Below are positions 25,130 through 33,136 of a DNA stretch of 35,587 bases, in pieces. Location of the stretch: assembly GCA_030625775.1 (NCBI GenBank), contig DAOUQC010000054.1, forward strand, positions 1 through 35,587, read 5' to 3'. Below the pieces are notes generated by a model that did not search any database, was not told where the DNA came from, and was given only the letters and a program-made list of their open reading frames with translations. The DNA comes from Verrucomicrobiota bacterium. Lineage in GTDB: Bacteria; Verrucomicrobiota; Verrucomicrobiia; Verrucomicrobiales; DEV007. A program made the translations under genes and the position numbers. The stretch's first letter is position 1. Every line of letters begins with the position of its first letter.

Positions 25130-27955
25130 TCACTTCACCACCTTCATCACTCCACGCATGATGCGCCAGTGGCCGGGGAAAGTGCAGATGTAGGGATACT
25201 CACCGGGTTCAGTCGGAGCAAAGAAGTTCAGCTTGAACGAACGCGCAATACCCAGAGTAATCTGCGGGGTGAAATGCAATACATCGGGATCATCGGGTAC
25301 GTAATTTTTATCCAGTCCATCCGGCTGTCCCGCCATCATGTCAGCCTTCAGACCAACCTTGTCGAGGGCCCCCGCATTCACGATCACCAGATTGTGATAG
25401 AGGTTGTCCGGATTGCGAAACAACAACTGCACCGCAGAGCCTGCTTTCACCGTAAACTCCGTGGGTGTGAATTTCAGATCAGGCGTCGCTGACACCGTTA
25501 CATTTGAGAGAATGCGATTGCTGTATTCCGGTGGCCACACATTACTCGGAATTTTTTTCATCGCCTCAAGAGCTGAAAAGGCCAGGGCGATGTTTGTCTC
25601 AGCGTATTTATCGGAAGTTTCCACGAGCAACTTGAGACTTTCCTGGTCCTTCGATGGAAAACTGGCAACTGCCGGCATCATGTTCTTTACCAAACCTACC
25701 GTAGCTTTTTCTCCGGTCATTAATTTGGTGAAGCGCGGATAAAGTGAATCCGATGCTTTTCCCCGTCCCGCTTTGGCGACGGCAAGCGCAAGCAAGGTAT
25801 CACTCTTCAAAAGCTTATCGGGAGTATCTGCCGCACCGGCTCTCATCAGAACCGCCTGGGCCCCGATTCGAATGCTCGACGATTTGCCATCGCCCATCAG
25901 CGCCACAATCTCATCCGAATGTTTTTTTACATCCTCCAGGGACCAGGCAAGCAAGAGGCGCTCCAGAGAGGGCATGGCCGGATCGGGGGTTTTTGTAGTC
26001 GATTTGTCCATGAGCCCCAACAGATACTTGAGCGAATCTTTCTGCCCGGATTTCCCGGCAAGGAAATCCAAAGCGGTGCGCTGTTGGGCAATATCAAGTG
26101 TAGGCCGTTTGAGATATTCACCCGCCACCTCTTTATCCAGCTTCATCGTCAGCAATCGATTTTTACTGGAGAAAGGCAGTAAAAAGTTATCCACCTTCCT
26201 GACCGGAACATCTGTCTGACTGGTCAAATAAGTGAACACATCATATGCGGCGTTCACACAGCCCGCATCCATCTCCTGATCGACCACCAGAGCCGCCACC
26301 GGCAAAGCCTGACCCGGGTCAGAATAATAACTCAAGTCGATTAAAGCCTCGAGCCGCACCCGTTGGGACTTGTCCTGGATCGCCGCCTTGAACAAAACCA
26401 GCACCTCTTTCTGATCCATCTGCGCTTGCCAGTAACGCAATACCCTCAGCGCAGCGGTGCGCACGTGATGATCGGGAGCCGTCAGCAGGGTTTTCAACAG
26501 CTTGAGATCGTAGTTGTTGAAATTTTGATTCAACCACAGAGCTTCGACCATTTTCCGGGCATCTTCCTTTTTATCGACGGAAGCCCCCTCAATCCACTTT
26601 TTAACCACTGGCAACACATCCTCCGATTTGCGCTGGTGCAATTCGTGGCGGGAAAAATAACGCGCGCGGTCATTGCTATGATTCAAGTTGGCCAACAGCG
26701 CCGGAACCGGTTCACCATATATTTTCGGCTGCCAGTCCAGTGGACGGGTTTTGTGAGTGATACGCCACACCCGGCCGTGGGTTTTAATATGACGAGGATC
26801 GCGAAAGCTGTAAGTCGTATGACCAACGATGGGATTGTAATAATCCAGGACATAAAGCGCCCCATCGGGTCCAATTTGCTGAGCGACCGGGCGGAACATG
26901 ATATCCGTTGTGGTGAGTAATTCGTTGTCCTCGCCGTAAGGCTGGCTCGCTTTCACCCCCGAACCACTTTCTTCCAGCTTGTACCAACGCACCCCGTGCC
27001 AACCCTTCATTTGGTTGGTGGTGTACCATCCACGCACTTCGGGTGGGAAGTGATTCGACAAAAGCAGTTCGTTGCCACAGGAAGGACGGCGGCCTGAGGG
27101 CGTAAAAGAAACCTCGTTGCGTCGGCCCATCCAGTTGCCGTATTTGTCCGGCTTGGGATAAGTGAAATTACTCGTCGTATGCGACATGTAATAATTCAGC
27201 GCAGGCGAAGCGTCCGCGAGAAAGGGCTGTCCCCAGTCATCAAAAATAATCCCCCACACATTCGACCAACCAAAACTGGCAAAGACCTCCAACCTGTTGT
27301 CACGGGGATCATGGCGAAACACAGCTGCCTGATGCGCCCTGACCGGACCGTAGGTCGTCTCGACCTGGGTATTCAAAAACAATCCCTGCCCGGAATAGAG
27401 CCTGCCGTCCGGCCCCCACTGAAAGGCTGAGATGAAGTGGTGATTGTCCTCGGTGCCGAAGCCCTCCAGCATGATCTCTTTTTTGTCCGCCTTGCCATCA
27501 CCATCGGTATCGGTCAGTTTCACCAGATTCGGCTCGTCGGTCACGTAAACGGTTTTGCCTCCATCCGCCACCGCAAGACCCAGCGGTAAATACAAACCTT
27601 CAGCAAAAACCGTGTGTTTGTCCGCCTTGCCATCCTTGTTGGTGTCCTCAAGAACGATCACAGAATCCTTCAAAGGCACACCGGGTTTAGCATGCGGCTG
27701 ACTCGGGATGTTGCCCACCCACAACCTGCCCTGCGAATCAAAGGTCATCGCTGCCGGACTGTGCAGAGGAAACTCCACTTCTGAAGCATACAAATTGATC
27801 TGATAATCAGGGTGCAGTTTGAATTTTTTGCGCGATTCCTCAGGCGTCAACAGCGGCGCTTGCTCACCACCGATCAAGTCGGTCGCCTGAGCGGTCTCGT
27901 TTATTCCAACGAGACCCAGAGTAAGAAGAAACAGTGTGGAAAGAACAGATTTCAT
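25130..27955 (-). CDS. PVC-type secreted dehydrogenase: beta-propeller, HEAT repeats, azurin-like copper domain
   Basis: A 941-residue exported protein. After the signal peptide (about 1-24) comes a glucose/sorbosone-dehydrogenase-like propeller (about 40-430) with acidic loops DTNKDGKADK and DTDGDGKADK that look calcium-binding. Alpha-helical HEAT-like repeats follow (about 430-800). The C terminus is a cupredoxin domain with a complete type 1 copper site in azurin spacing: His854 (LYHN), then Cys924, His929 and Met933 in CTFPGHWRIM. Related PVC proteins often end in a haem c domain with CXXCH; none is present here, so copper probably takes that electron role. The start overlaps the end of the SGNH hydrolase gene by four bases. 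Probable role: periplasmic sugar oxidation. Confidence 0.9.
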   Translation of the reverse strand: MKSVLSTLFLLTLGLVGINETAQATDLIGGEQAPLLTPEESRKKFKLHPDYQINLYASEVEFPLHSPAAMTFDSQGRLWVGNIPSQPHAKPGVPLKDSVIVLEDTNKDGKADKHTVFAEGLYLPLGLAVADGGKTVYVTDEPNLVKLTDTDGDGKADKKEIMLEGFGTEDNHHFISAFQWGPDGRLYSGQGLFLNTQVETTYGPVRAHQAAVFRHDPRDNRLEVFASFGWSNVWGIIFDDWGQPFLADASPALNYYMSHTTSNFTYPKPDKYGNWMGRRNEVSFTPSGRRPSCGNELLLSNHFPPEVRGWYTTNQMKGWHGVRWYKLEESGSGVKASQPYGEDNELLTTTDIMFRPVAQQIGPDGALYVLDYYNPIVGHTTYSFRDPRHIKTHGRVWRITHKTRPLDWQPKIYGEPVPALLANLNHSNDRARYFSRHELHQRKSEDVLPVVKKWIEGASVDKKEDARKMVEALWLNQNFNNYDLKLLKTLLTAPDHHVRTAALRVLRYWQAQMDQKEVLVLFKAAIQDKSQRVRLEALIDLSYYSDPGQALPVAALVVDQEMDAGCVNAAYDVFTYLTSQTDVPVRKVDNFLLPFSSKNRLLTMKLDKEVAGEYLKRPTLDIAQQRTALDFLAGKSGQKDSLKYLLGLMDKSTTKTPDPAMPSLERLLLAWSLEDVKKHSDEIVALMGDGKSSSIRIGAQAVLMRAGAADTPDKLLKSDTLLALAVAKAGRGKASDSLYPRFTKLMTGEKATVGLVKNMMPAVASFPSKDQESLKLLVETSDKYAETNIALAFSALEAMKKIPSNVWPPEYSNRILSNVTVSATPDLKFTPTEFTVKAGSAVQLLFRNPDNLYHNLVIVNAGALDKVGLKADMMAGQPDGLDKNYVPDDPDVLHFTPQITLGIARSFKLNFFAPTEPGEYPYICTFPGHWRIMRGVMKVVK

Positions 27956-28986
27956 TTTGAGGATTTTAATTTTTTCGCTTCAGAATAAATCTTTTGTTCC
28001 AAGCCTGCGATTATTTTATCCCACTCCGCCATCTCAGGCGGATAGGAAATGATACCGAAGGGATCCCGGCGACGGCCGTAGACATACTCACCATTGATCG
28101 GACGCCAGCGATACTGGAACTGTTTGTTTTTATCCACGATCAACTTCCGTATCGGCTCAAGTTTGTCGGACCAGGGATCAGTGATTCCTAATCCGGTCGC
28201 CAAAGCTTCCGCAACGATTTTTTGTCCGTGGGCATTGAGCTGCGAACCATCAATGGTCAGATGCTTGCCTTGTGTCTGACTCATCCGGGTGAAGGTCGGA
28301 GCAAAAAGGTCGACGAAGAGCAGACCATTTTTCTTGGCGACCTCTGCGGTTTTAGCCGCGTAGAGCTTGAGATTCTGATTCCGCTCTTTCGGATCTGAAT
28401 AGGGCGCCCCCAGTTTTTCCTGGGCGATAGGCGATACGATGATGAGACGTGCTTTTGATTTGCCATTGAATTTTTTCTTCGACAAATGCTCAATCAGCTT
28501 CTGGTAATCCTCAGCATATTTGTCGAGCCCCGCCTCTCCTTTAAAAGATTCATTGGCACCAAAACACAGCAAAAGAGTATCTGCCTTTTGAGCCTCGAGA
28601 TGCGCCATCAGAGTTTCGTGATCCGCGTCGGACTCAAATGAAAATTTGTACCCAGGATCAGGGTCGTCCTCCGCTCCCGTCCCTGCTGAAATAACAAAGT
28701 TATACGGCCGCGGCATCAAAGCCACTTCATCACCGGGCCAGGCCATATTTCTCACTACCAGATCACGCGCACTTTCATGGCGGGACAGCAGGGATTCAAA
28801 ATAACCAAAATACTGCAGACGTTCGGCGAAGGTTCCTCCCAGAAGGATCACATGTTCGCCTTTGGCTGAGCCAAACGCAGAATCGGCCTGAACAGAAGAA
28901 ATAGACGCAGAGGAAATGAGCAGGCTGATCGCAGCCAGGCAAAATAGCTGACTCTGCCGGATTCGGCTTTTACTAAAGGGGGTCAT
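27952..28986 (-). CDS. Secreted SGNH/GDSL-family hydrolase
   Basis: A 344-residue protein from the ATG at 28986; longer in-frame starts add a weak leader. A signal peptide (about 1-35, ending SVQADS) leads into an SGNH fold. Block I is ILLGGTFAERLQY, where the classical nucleophile Ser is Thr. Block III is LLCFGANESF and block V is IDGSQLNAHG with Asp and His. These enzymes cleave ester linkages, often acetyl groups on polysaccharides. The four-base overlap with the dehydrogenase gene shows one transcript, so sugar deacetylation followed by oxidation is a reasonable guess. Activity is uncertain given the altered block I. Confidence 0.84.
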   Translation of the reverse strand: MTPFSKSRIRQSQLFCLAAISLLISSASISSVQADSAFGSAKGEHVILLGGTFAERLQYFGYFESLLSRHESARDLVVRNMAWPGDEVALMPRPYNFVISAGTGAEDDPDPGYKFSFESDADHETLMAHLEAQKADTLLLCFGANESFKGEAGLDKYAEDYQKLIEHLSKKKFNGKSKARLIIVSPIAQEKLGAPYSDPKERNQNLKLYAAKTAEVAKKNGLLFVDLFAPTFTRMSQTQGKHLTIDGSQLNAHGQKIVAEALATGLGITDPWSDKLEPIRKLIVDKNKQFQYRWRPINGEYVYGRRRDPFGIISYPPEMAEWDKIIAGLEQKIYSEAKKLKSSK

Positions 28987-29035
28987 TATATCAGTGTGGG
29001 ATCTATTTGATAATTCGCAACCCGCTTTGTTCAAA

Positions 29036-29070
29036 GAAAAAAGCCTGCCCGAAATTTCGGGCAGGCTTTA
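29036..29070 (-). terminator. Terminator of the degenerate trypsin-like gene
   Basis: A fully palindromic 30-base sequence (29040-29069), with AAGCCTGCCCG on one arm and its exact complement on the other. On the minus strand it runs into TTTTTT. It lies 19 bases after the stop of the gene ending at 29089 and upstream of the SGNH gene, separating the two transcripts. Confidence 0.85.
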
Positions 29071-29088
29071 AAAATTGTTTAGCGAGAA

Positions 29089-29937
29089 CTATTTCCCTGA
29101 AGTCGCTTTTTCCATCGCAAGGTTGGCCATGACCTGAATGGAACCTGCCGAAAGTGTACCCAGAATTCCCGAGCGTTTGCCATCTACGATACGCTCAAGC
29201 GTCACCCCGATCGGGCTGCCCTCCAAGGTAAAGACGGGAATTCCCTGGGCCGTGCCTGCAGTTGTGACATAATAAGTGCGGTCCCCTTTGAAAACCCCTG
29301 TGATATACCCCATGATCACTGTTGGCATGTAGCTGTAAACCGCTGACGACCTTGACAAGCCCACTACATTGTCTGCCGGTTTGGCGGTTGTCGCAAACTT
29401 TGAAAGATCTATTGCTGTGAATGTTTTTCCCAGTTTTTTGGCGGCACCCGCATCAGGCAAAACAAAAGCCAGATCGATTTCCGGCCGTTGTGCGATCACC
29501 CGGCCGGGCAAGACCACAGCATCCCCATAGCTAATTTCCACTTTGGAAAATTCACTCTTAGCCGAGGCAATCGTTACCAGCTTCGGTTTGCCATCCTTTC
29601 CCTGGATTCGCACTTTCTGCTGAACCAAACCAACACTGGCATCGAGGGCGCTGTTTGAACAGACGATCAAACCATTGGGAAACACGGTTGTGCCCAGCGT
29701 CCGGCGTTGCTGGGATTTGGTCGGCAAAGGATCGGCATCGGTCGTGGTGACCACTTTACTTTCTGCTGTCACTACCACCAGCGCTCCCTTGTATTTCTCC
29801 ATCAGCCCCCTCGCTGCGTCATTCACCTCTTTTTGAGCAGAAAGGTGCTGTGGCAGGCCAAAGGCGAGCAACACTGAAAATAACGCAGTCGTCTTGATAA
29901 GACTGCGAAACGAAAGCAATGAGCTATTTTGTAACAT
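29089..29937 (-). CDS. Trypsin-like (S1/HtrA fold) secreted protein lacking the catalytic triad
   Basis: A 282-residue protein with a signal peptide (about 1-34, LSAQ cleavage). The body follows the HtrA/trypsin layout: TTVFPNGLIVCSNSALD stands where GSGVI...TNxHVV is expected, then DLAFVLPDA (Asp155), then TAGTAQGIPVFTLEGSPIGV where the NSGGPL block lies. His and Ser of the triad are absent (CSNSALD; GTAQGIP), so only Asp is kept. A proteolytic role is improbable. It may be a scaffold, sensor or binding protein. It has its own promoter and terminator between the rpsD terminator and the SGNH gene. Confidence 0.75.
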   Translation of the reverse strand: MLQNSSLLSFRSLIKTTALFSVLLAFGLPQHLSAQKEVNDAARGLMEKYKGALVVVTAESKVVTTTDADPLPTKSQQRRTLGTTVFPNGLIVCSNSALDASVGLVQQKVRIQGKDGKPKLVTIASAKSEFSKVEISYGDAVVLPGRVIAQRPEIDLAFVLPDAGAAKKLGKTFTAIDLSKFATTAKPADNVVGLSRSSAVYSYMPTVIMGYITGVFKGDRTYYVTTAGTAQGIPVFTLEGSPIGVTLERIVDGKRSGILGTLSAGSIQVMANLAMEKATSGK

Positions 29938-29976
29938 TGATCAGAATAAGGTTTAAGGTAATACGAAAGAAGGCAC

Positions 29977-30004
29977 GTTATAACGGGTTTCCCCAGCCTT
30001 CCAA
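29977..30004 (-). promoter_or_regulatory. Likely sigma-70 promoter of the trypsin-like gene
   Basis: On the minus strand TTGGAA (30004-29999) and TATAAC (29982-29977) lie 16 bases apart, about 40 bases before the ATG at 29937. It sits just past the rpsD terminator, where a new promoter is needed. Confidence 0.45.
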
Positions 30005-30056
30005 AGCTTTTTTGTGATTAAGGCTGCGTTTGTGACAGAAATTCGTCGTAAAAATG

Positions 30057-30094
30057 AAAAAAAACTCTCGAACCCGGTTTCCCGAGTGTGAGAG
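30057..30094 (-). terminator. Terminator of the rpmJ-rpsM-rpsK-rpsD operon
   Basis: On the minus strand a five-pair outer stem (CTCTC/GAGAG), a 2x2 mismatch and a six-pair inner stem with one wobble carry a GAAA tetraloop. Eight T follow. It lies about 70 bases past the rpsD stop and shows that rpoA and rplQ do not follow in this operon. Confidence 0.85.
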
Positions 30095-30165
30095 CTCTTA
30101 TCTCTTCCCAGATAGCACACTGCCACACCGGGCAGACACCAAGGGAAATTCTTATTCCAGGATGA

Positions 30166-30780
30166 TTAACGTGAATACAACTCAACAACCAACTGCTCGT
30201 TGACCATCGGATCAATTTCATCGCGCTCCGGTGCCCGGTTAACGGTTCCTTTGAGACTGTCCCGATCCATCGTCAACCACTCTGACTCAGGTCTGGCTTG
30301 AGTTGCATCCAGCAAGCGCATGGCCAATTGCTGGGAGCGATTGTTTTCACACACGGTGACGACGTCACCTGATTTGCATTGGTAAGATGGAATGTCCACT
30401 TTTTTGCCATTCACCAGAATGTGCCCGTGATTCACAAATTGCCTTGCCGCACGACGTGTTGTTCCCATTCCGAAACGATAAACCATATTGTCCAGACGCA
30501 TTTCCAGCAACTGCAGCAAAATAATGCCCGTCACACCACGGCGACGTTGCGCTTCGGCAAAATAACGGCGGAATTGTTTTTCCATCACACCATACTGGAA
30601 ACGCAGCTTCTGCTTTTCAGCCAGTGCGATCGAGTAATCTGATTGCTTGCGACGGCGGCCTCCACGGGGTCCGTGTTGTCCGGGCCCGTAAGGGCGACGT
30701 TCCAACGCCTTGGAAGGGCCAAACAACGGCACTCCAAAACGGCGATTGATTCTTTCAATAGGTCCAGTGTATCTAGCCAT
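30166..30780 (-). CDS. rpsD: 30S ribosomal protein S4
   Basis: Primary 16S rRNA-binding protein that starts assembly of the 30S body; in many bacteria it also represses its own operon. The 204-residue product has the family N terminus RYTGPIERINRRFG and the QHGPRGGRRRKQSDYSIAL block. The S4 RNA-binding domain follows, with MRLDNMVYRFGMGTTRRAA and NHGHILVNGKKVDIPSY. It lies 43 bases after rpsK and is the last gene of the operon, followed by a strong terminator. The usual downstream rpoA and rplQ are missing. Confidence 0.97.
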   Translation of the reverse strand: MARYTGPIERINRRFGVPLFGPSKALERRPYGPGQHGPRGGRRRKQSDYSIALAEKQKLRFQYGVMEKQFRRYFAEAQRRRGVTGIILLQLLEMRLDNMVYRFGMGTTRRAARQFVNHGHILVNGKKVDIPSYQCKSGDVVTVCENNRSQQLAMRLLDATQARPESEWLTMDRDSLKGTVNRAPERDEIDPMVNEQLVVELYSR

Positions 30781-30823
30781 GAGTCTTAGTTAGAAAAAAT
30801 TATAATTAATAGGATACTAGCCG

Positions 30824-31456
30824 CTACACACGACGCGCTTTAGGAGGACGACAGCCATTATGTGGCACCGGTGTGACATCGGTAATCTTGGTGATTTCCA
30901 CTCCGATGGCCTGAACCGCACGAACAGCCGATTCACGACCCACTCCGGGGCCCTTGACTCTAACTTCAGCCTGCTTGAGGCCGTGGCTCATTGCCTGGCG
31001 TAAAGCATCCTGGCAGACCAACTGTCCCGCATAAGCCGTGCTTTTTCTTGATCCACGAAAACCGAGCTTGCCCGAGCTTGACCACCCGATCGAGTTTCCT
31101 TTTTGGTCAGTGATCGTAACAATCGTATTATTGAAGGTCGCCCGCACATGCACAATGCCGGAATGAACATTCTTACTGCTTTTGGATTTGAGAATCTTGG
31201 GTGCATCCGCTTCGCTTGGATCCAGCTCCAGGAAAATATCCGCTGCGGTTTTTTCCTTTTTTGGTTCCTCTGCTACGACCGGCTCATCCGCTTTTTTCTC
31301 CTCAGCAGCGGCAGGGGCCTCGGCAGCCTCTTTCTTCGGCTCTTCGCTGACAGCTTCCGCCGCCGGTGCTTCCGCTGTTTCTGTAGCTTTGTCCGCAGTT
31401 TCTTCCACTGCAGCTTCTTTCACCACTTCTTCTTCTTTTTCTGATTCTTCAGCCAT
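30824..31456 (-). CDS. rpsK: 30S ribosomal protein S11 with long acidic N-terminal extension
   Basis: The C-terminal 120 residues are ordinary S11: [71 protein letters not shown]11 contacts 16S rRNA near the platform. Ahead of this are about 90 extra residues, almost only Ala, Glu, Lys, Pro and Val, in imperfect repeats such as [20 protein letters not shown]. The ATG at 31456 lies 50 bases after the rpsM stop. No better start lies between residue 1 and the core, and the extension is in frame with it throughout. Total length is 210, against about 130 usually. Confidence 0.95.
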   Translation of the reverse strand: MAEESEKEEEVVKEAAVEETADKATETAEAPAAEAVSEEPKKEAAEAPAAAEEKKADEPVVAEEPKKEKTAADIFLELDPSEADAPKILKSKSSKNVHSGIVHVRATFNNTIVTITDQKGNSIGWSSSGKLGFRGSRKSTAYAGQLVCQDALRQAMSHGLKQAEVRVKGPGVGRESAVRAVQAIGVEITKITDVTPVPHNGCRPPKARRV

Positions 31457-31506
31457 GATAGATGATCTTTCTCTCGCCTATGAATAATTGATTACAAATT
31501 CGCTGA

Positions 31507-31905
31507 TTAGCTCGCACGAACAACCCCGACGGTTCTACGTTTGCCCTTACGGGTACGACTGTTGGTAGAAGTCCTCTGACCTCGCACCGGCAAGCCTTTA
31601 CGATGACGAATGCCGCGGTAACAGTTGATCGAGGCAATGCGTTTCATGTGGCCCTGTAATTCCCGGCGCAAATCGCCTTCGATCAGCAGCTTTCCACCCT
31701 CACAATTCAGCGTTTCACTCTCAGTGATCACATGGGCAATCTTACTGATCTGCTCATCGCTCAATTCTCCCGTGCGGATATCCGGCTCAACTCCGGCTTG
31801 CTCCAGAATTCTCTTAGCCGTCGTCGGGCCGATGCCGTAAACATAAGGCAATGAAGCCTCAATCCGTTTTTCGTTTGGTATTTCTACTCCTAGCAATCTC
31901 GCCAT
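31507..31905 (-). CDS. rpsM: 30S ribosomal protein S13
   Basis: A 132-residue protein of the 30S head that contacts the 50S subunit and P-site tRNA. The start is the ATG at 31905, which begins MARLLGVEIPNEKR; the reading frame extends further upstream but that part overlaps rpmJ and is not S13-like. AGGAGG lies about 12 bases ahead. Helix-two-turn-helix blocks YVYGIGPTTAKRILEQAG and the basic tail RHRKGLPVRGQRTSTNSRTR are present. Order rpmJ-rpsM-rpsK-rpsD is the standard alpha-operon start. Confidence 0.97.
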   Translation of the reverse strand: MARLLGVEIPNEKRIEASLPYVYGIGPTTAKRILEQAGVEPDIRTGELSDEQISKIAHVITESETLNCEGGKLLIEGDLRRELQGHMKRIASINCYRGIRHRKGLPVRGQRTSTNSRTRKGKRRTVGVVRAS

Positions 31906-31957
31906 TGTATTTCTGTGCCTCCTGAAATGATATTCCGTTAAATAAAACCTGATAAAT

Positions 31958-32071
31958 TCAACCCTGACGCTGTTTGTGGCGTGGGTTGCTACAAATGACG
32001 CGTACAATGCCGTGACGTCGAATGATCCGGCATTCGGTGCACATACGTTTTACAGATGGTCTGACTTTCAT
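31958..32071 (-). CDS. rpmJ: 50S ribosomal protein L36
   Basis: A 37-residue protein found by reading the minus strand: [20 protein letters not shown], followed by a second half ending NPRHKQRQG. It is the zinc-binding (C+) form with CXXC (Cys11, Cys14), a later Cys and a His. AGGAC lies a suitable distance before the ATG. It comes 52 bases before rpsM. The usual infA between map and rpmJ is not present. Confidence 0.96.
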   Translation of the reverse strand: MKVRPSVKRMCTECRIIRRHGIVRVICSNPRHKQRQG

Positions 32072-32179
32072 AGTTTTGTCCTGTGATTTATTAGCCGCCC
32101 ACTCGTGTGAACCGACTTGATACCTGATTCAAAATCCAAGCATCTGAAATCCTTCCCAACCGCAGCAAATACGGCGGGA

Positions 32180-32224
32180 GGGAATCTGTATCACAACTTT
32201 GCCAAGAGGCAAGCTGTGTTTCCC
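32180..32224 (-). promoter_or_regulatory. Candidate structured leader of the rpmJ operon
   Basis: Three stacked stems share one axis: GGGAA/TTCCC (32180-32184 with 32220-32224), CACA/TGTG (32192-32195 with 32215-32218) and TTGCC/GGCAA (32199-32203 with 32208-32212), closed by a four-base loop. It lies between the map stop and the rpmJ start, about 110 bases before rpmJ. There is no U tract, so it is not a plain terminator. Position fits a ribosomal-protein leader, perhaps one bound by S4, which is inference. Confidence 0.42.
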
Positions 32225-32279
32225 ATTCAGATTGATGATTTTTATAAAATTTCACTAGTTATAAATACTGTTATAGCAA

Positions 32280-33089
32280 TCATTGCGCCGCTGAGGCCGG
32301 TGAAGCGGTCAGATTTGGCACCATCCGCTCCCGAAAAGTAAGGATTTCCGGTTCATCTTCAGTGATCAGCACGGTATGCTCAAAGTGCGCTGAAAGGGAG
32401 CGGTCTGCCGTTTCAACCGTCCATTGATCCTCAAGAACCCGCACCGCAGCACCTCCCGCATTCACCATCGGTTCAATTGCCAGGATCATGCCCGCCCGCA
32501 AACGCGGCCCCTTTCCCATTGAGCTTTTATCCCAATGATTCGGTACTTGTGGCTCTTCGTGCAAATTTTTTCCCACCCCGTGTCCGACAAATTCCTTCAC
32601 TACGGTGAAACCATATTCATCAGTGCATTTTTCCACCGAGGCACACAATTGCGCCAAACGGACTCCATCACGCGCCTGATCAATGGCTGCCTGCAAGGAC
32701 TCCTCGGTTGCGTACAACAAACGCTCGGTTTCCGGTGACATCGAGCCCACCGGCACTGTCAACGCATTATCACCGACCCAGCCGTCTTTCACAATTCCTA
32801 CATCGATTTTGACAATATCCTGATACTGGATCACCCGCTCGCCACCGATGCCATGCACTACCTCTTCATTCATCGAAATGCAAATATGTCCGGGAAAACC
32901 CCGATACCCTAGAAAAGCACTCACACACCCACGCTCGGCAATAAACTGCGCCGCTGCATCATCAACCTCACCCGTCGTCACCCCTGGACGAATTTCCTTG
33001 GCAGTCAATTGCAATACCTCTGCCGCGATCTCACCCGCCCGGCGCATGTAGTCCAGTTGTCGCCCTTTTCGAATCGGTATCGCACTCAT
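32280..33089 (-). CDS. map: Methionine aminopeptidase, type I
   Basis: Removes the N-terminal methionine from new proteins. The 269-residue enzyme has all five metal ligands: Asp96 in KIDVGIV, Asp107 in VGDNALT, His170 in VGHGVGKNLHEEP, Glu206 in LAIEPMVN and Glu237 in AHFEHTVLIT. The substrate-side His79 is in NEEVVHGI. It is 47 bases after secY; the adk gene often found between them is absent. The start MSAIPIRKGRQLDYMRRAG matches the family. Confidence 0.96.
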   Translation of the reverse strand: MSAIPIRKGRQLDYMRRAGEIAAEVLQLTAKEIRPGVTTGEVDDAAAQFIAERGCVSAFLGYRGFPGHICISMNEEVVHGIGGERVIQYQDIVKIDVGIVKDGWVGDNALTVPVGSMSPETERLLYATEESLQAAIDQARDGVRLAQLCASVEKCTDEYGFTVVKEFVGHGVGKNLHEEPQVPNHWDKSSMGKGPRLRAGMILAIEPMVNAGGAAVRVLEDQWTVETADRSLSAHFEHTVLITEDEPEILTFRERMVPNLTASPASAAQ

Positions 33090-33136
33090 GCCTCTTGTCT
33101 CCTCCCGCCAATCCCATCAAAAATACTTCGTCCCAA

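Noticed and set aside
31103-31487. Ser/Ala/Phe-rich plus-strand frames opposite rpsK
   Set aside because: They are complements of the low-complexity Ala/Glu region of S11.
31906-32007. N-terminal extension of S13
   Set aside because: It overlaps rpmJ and is not S13-like; the ATG at 31905 gives the family N terminus.
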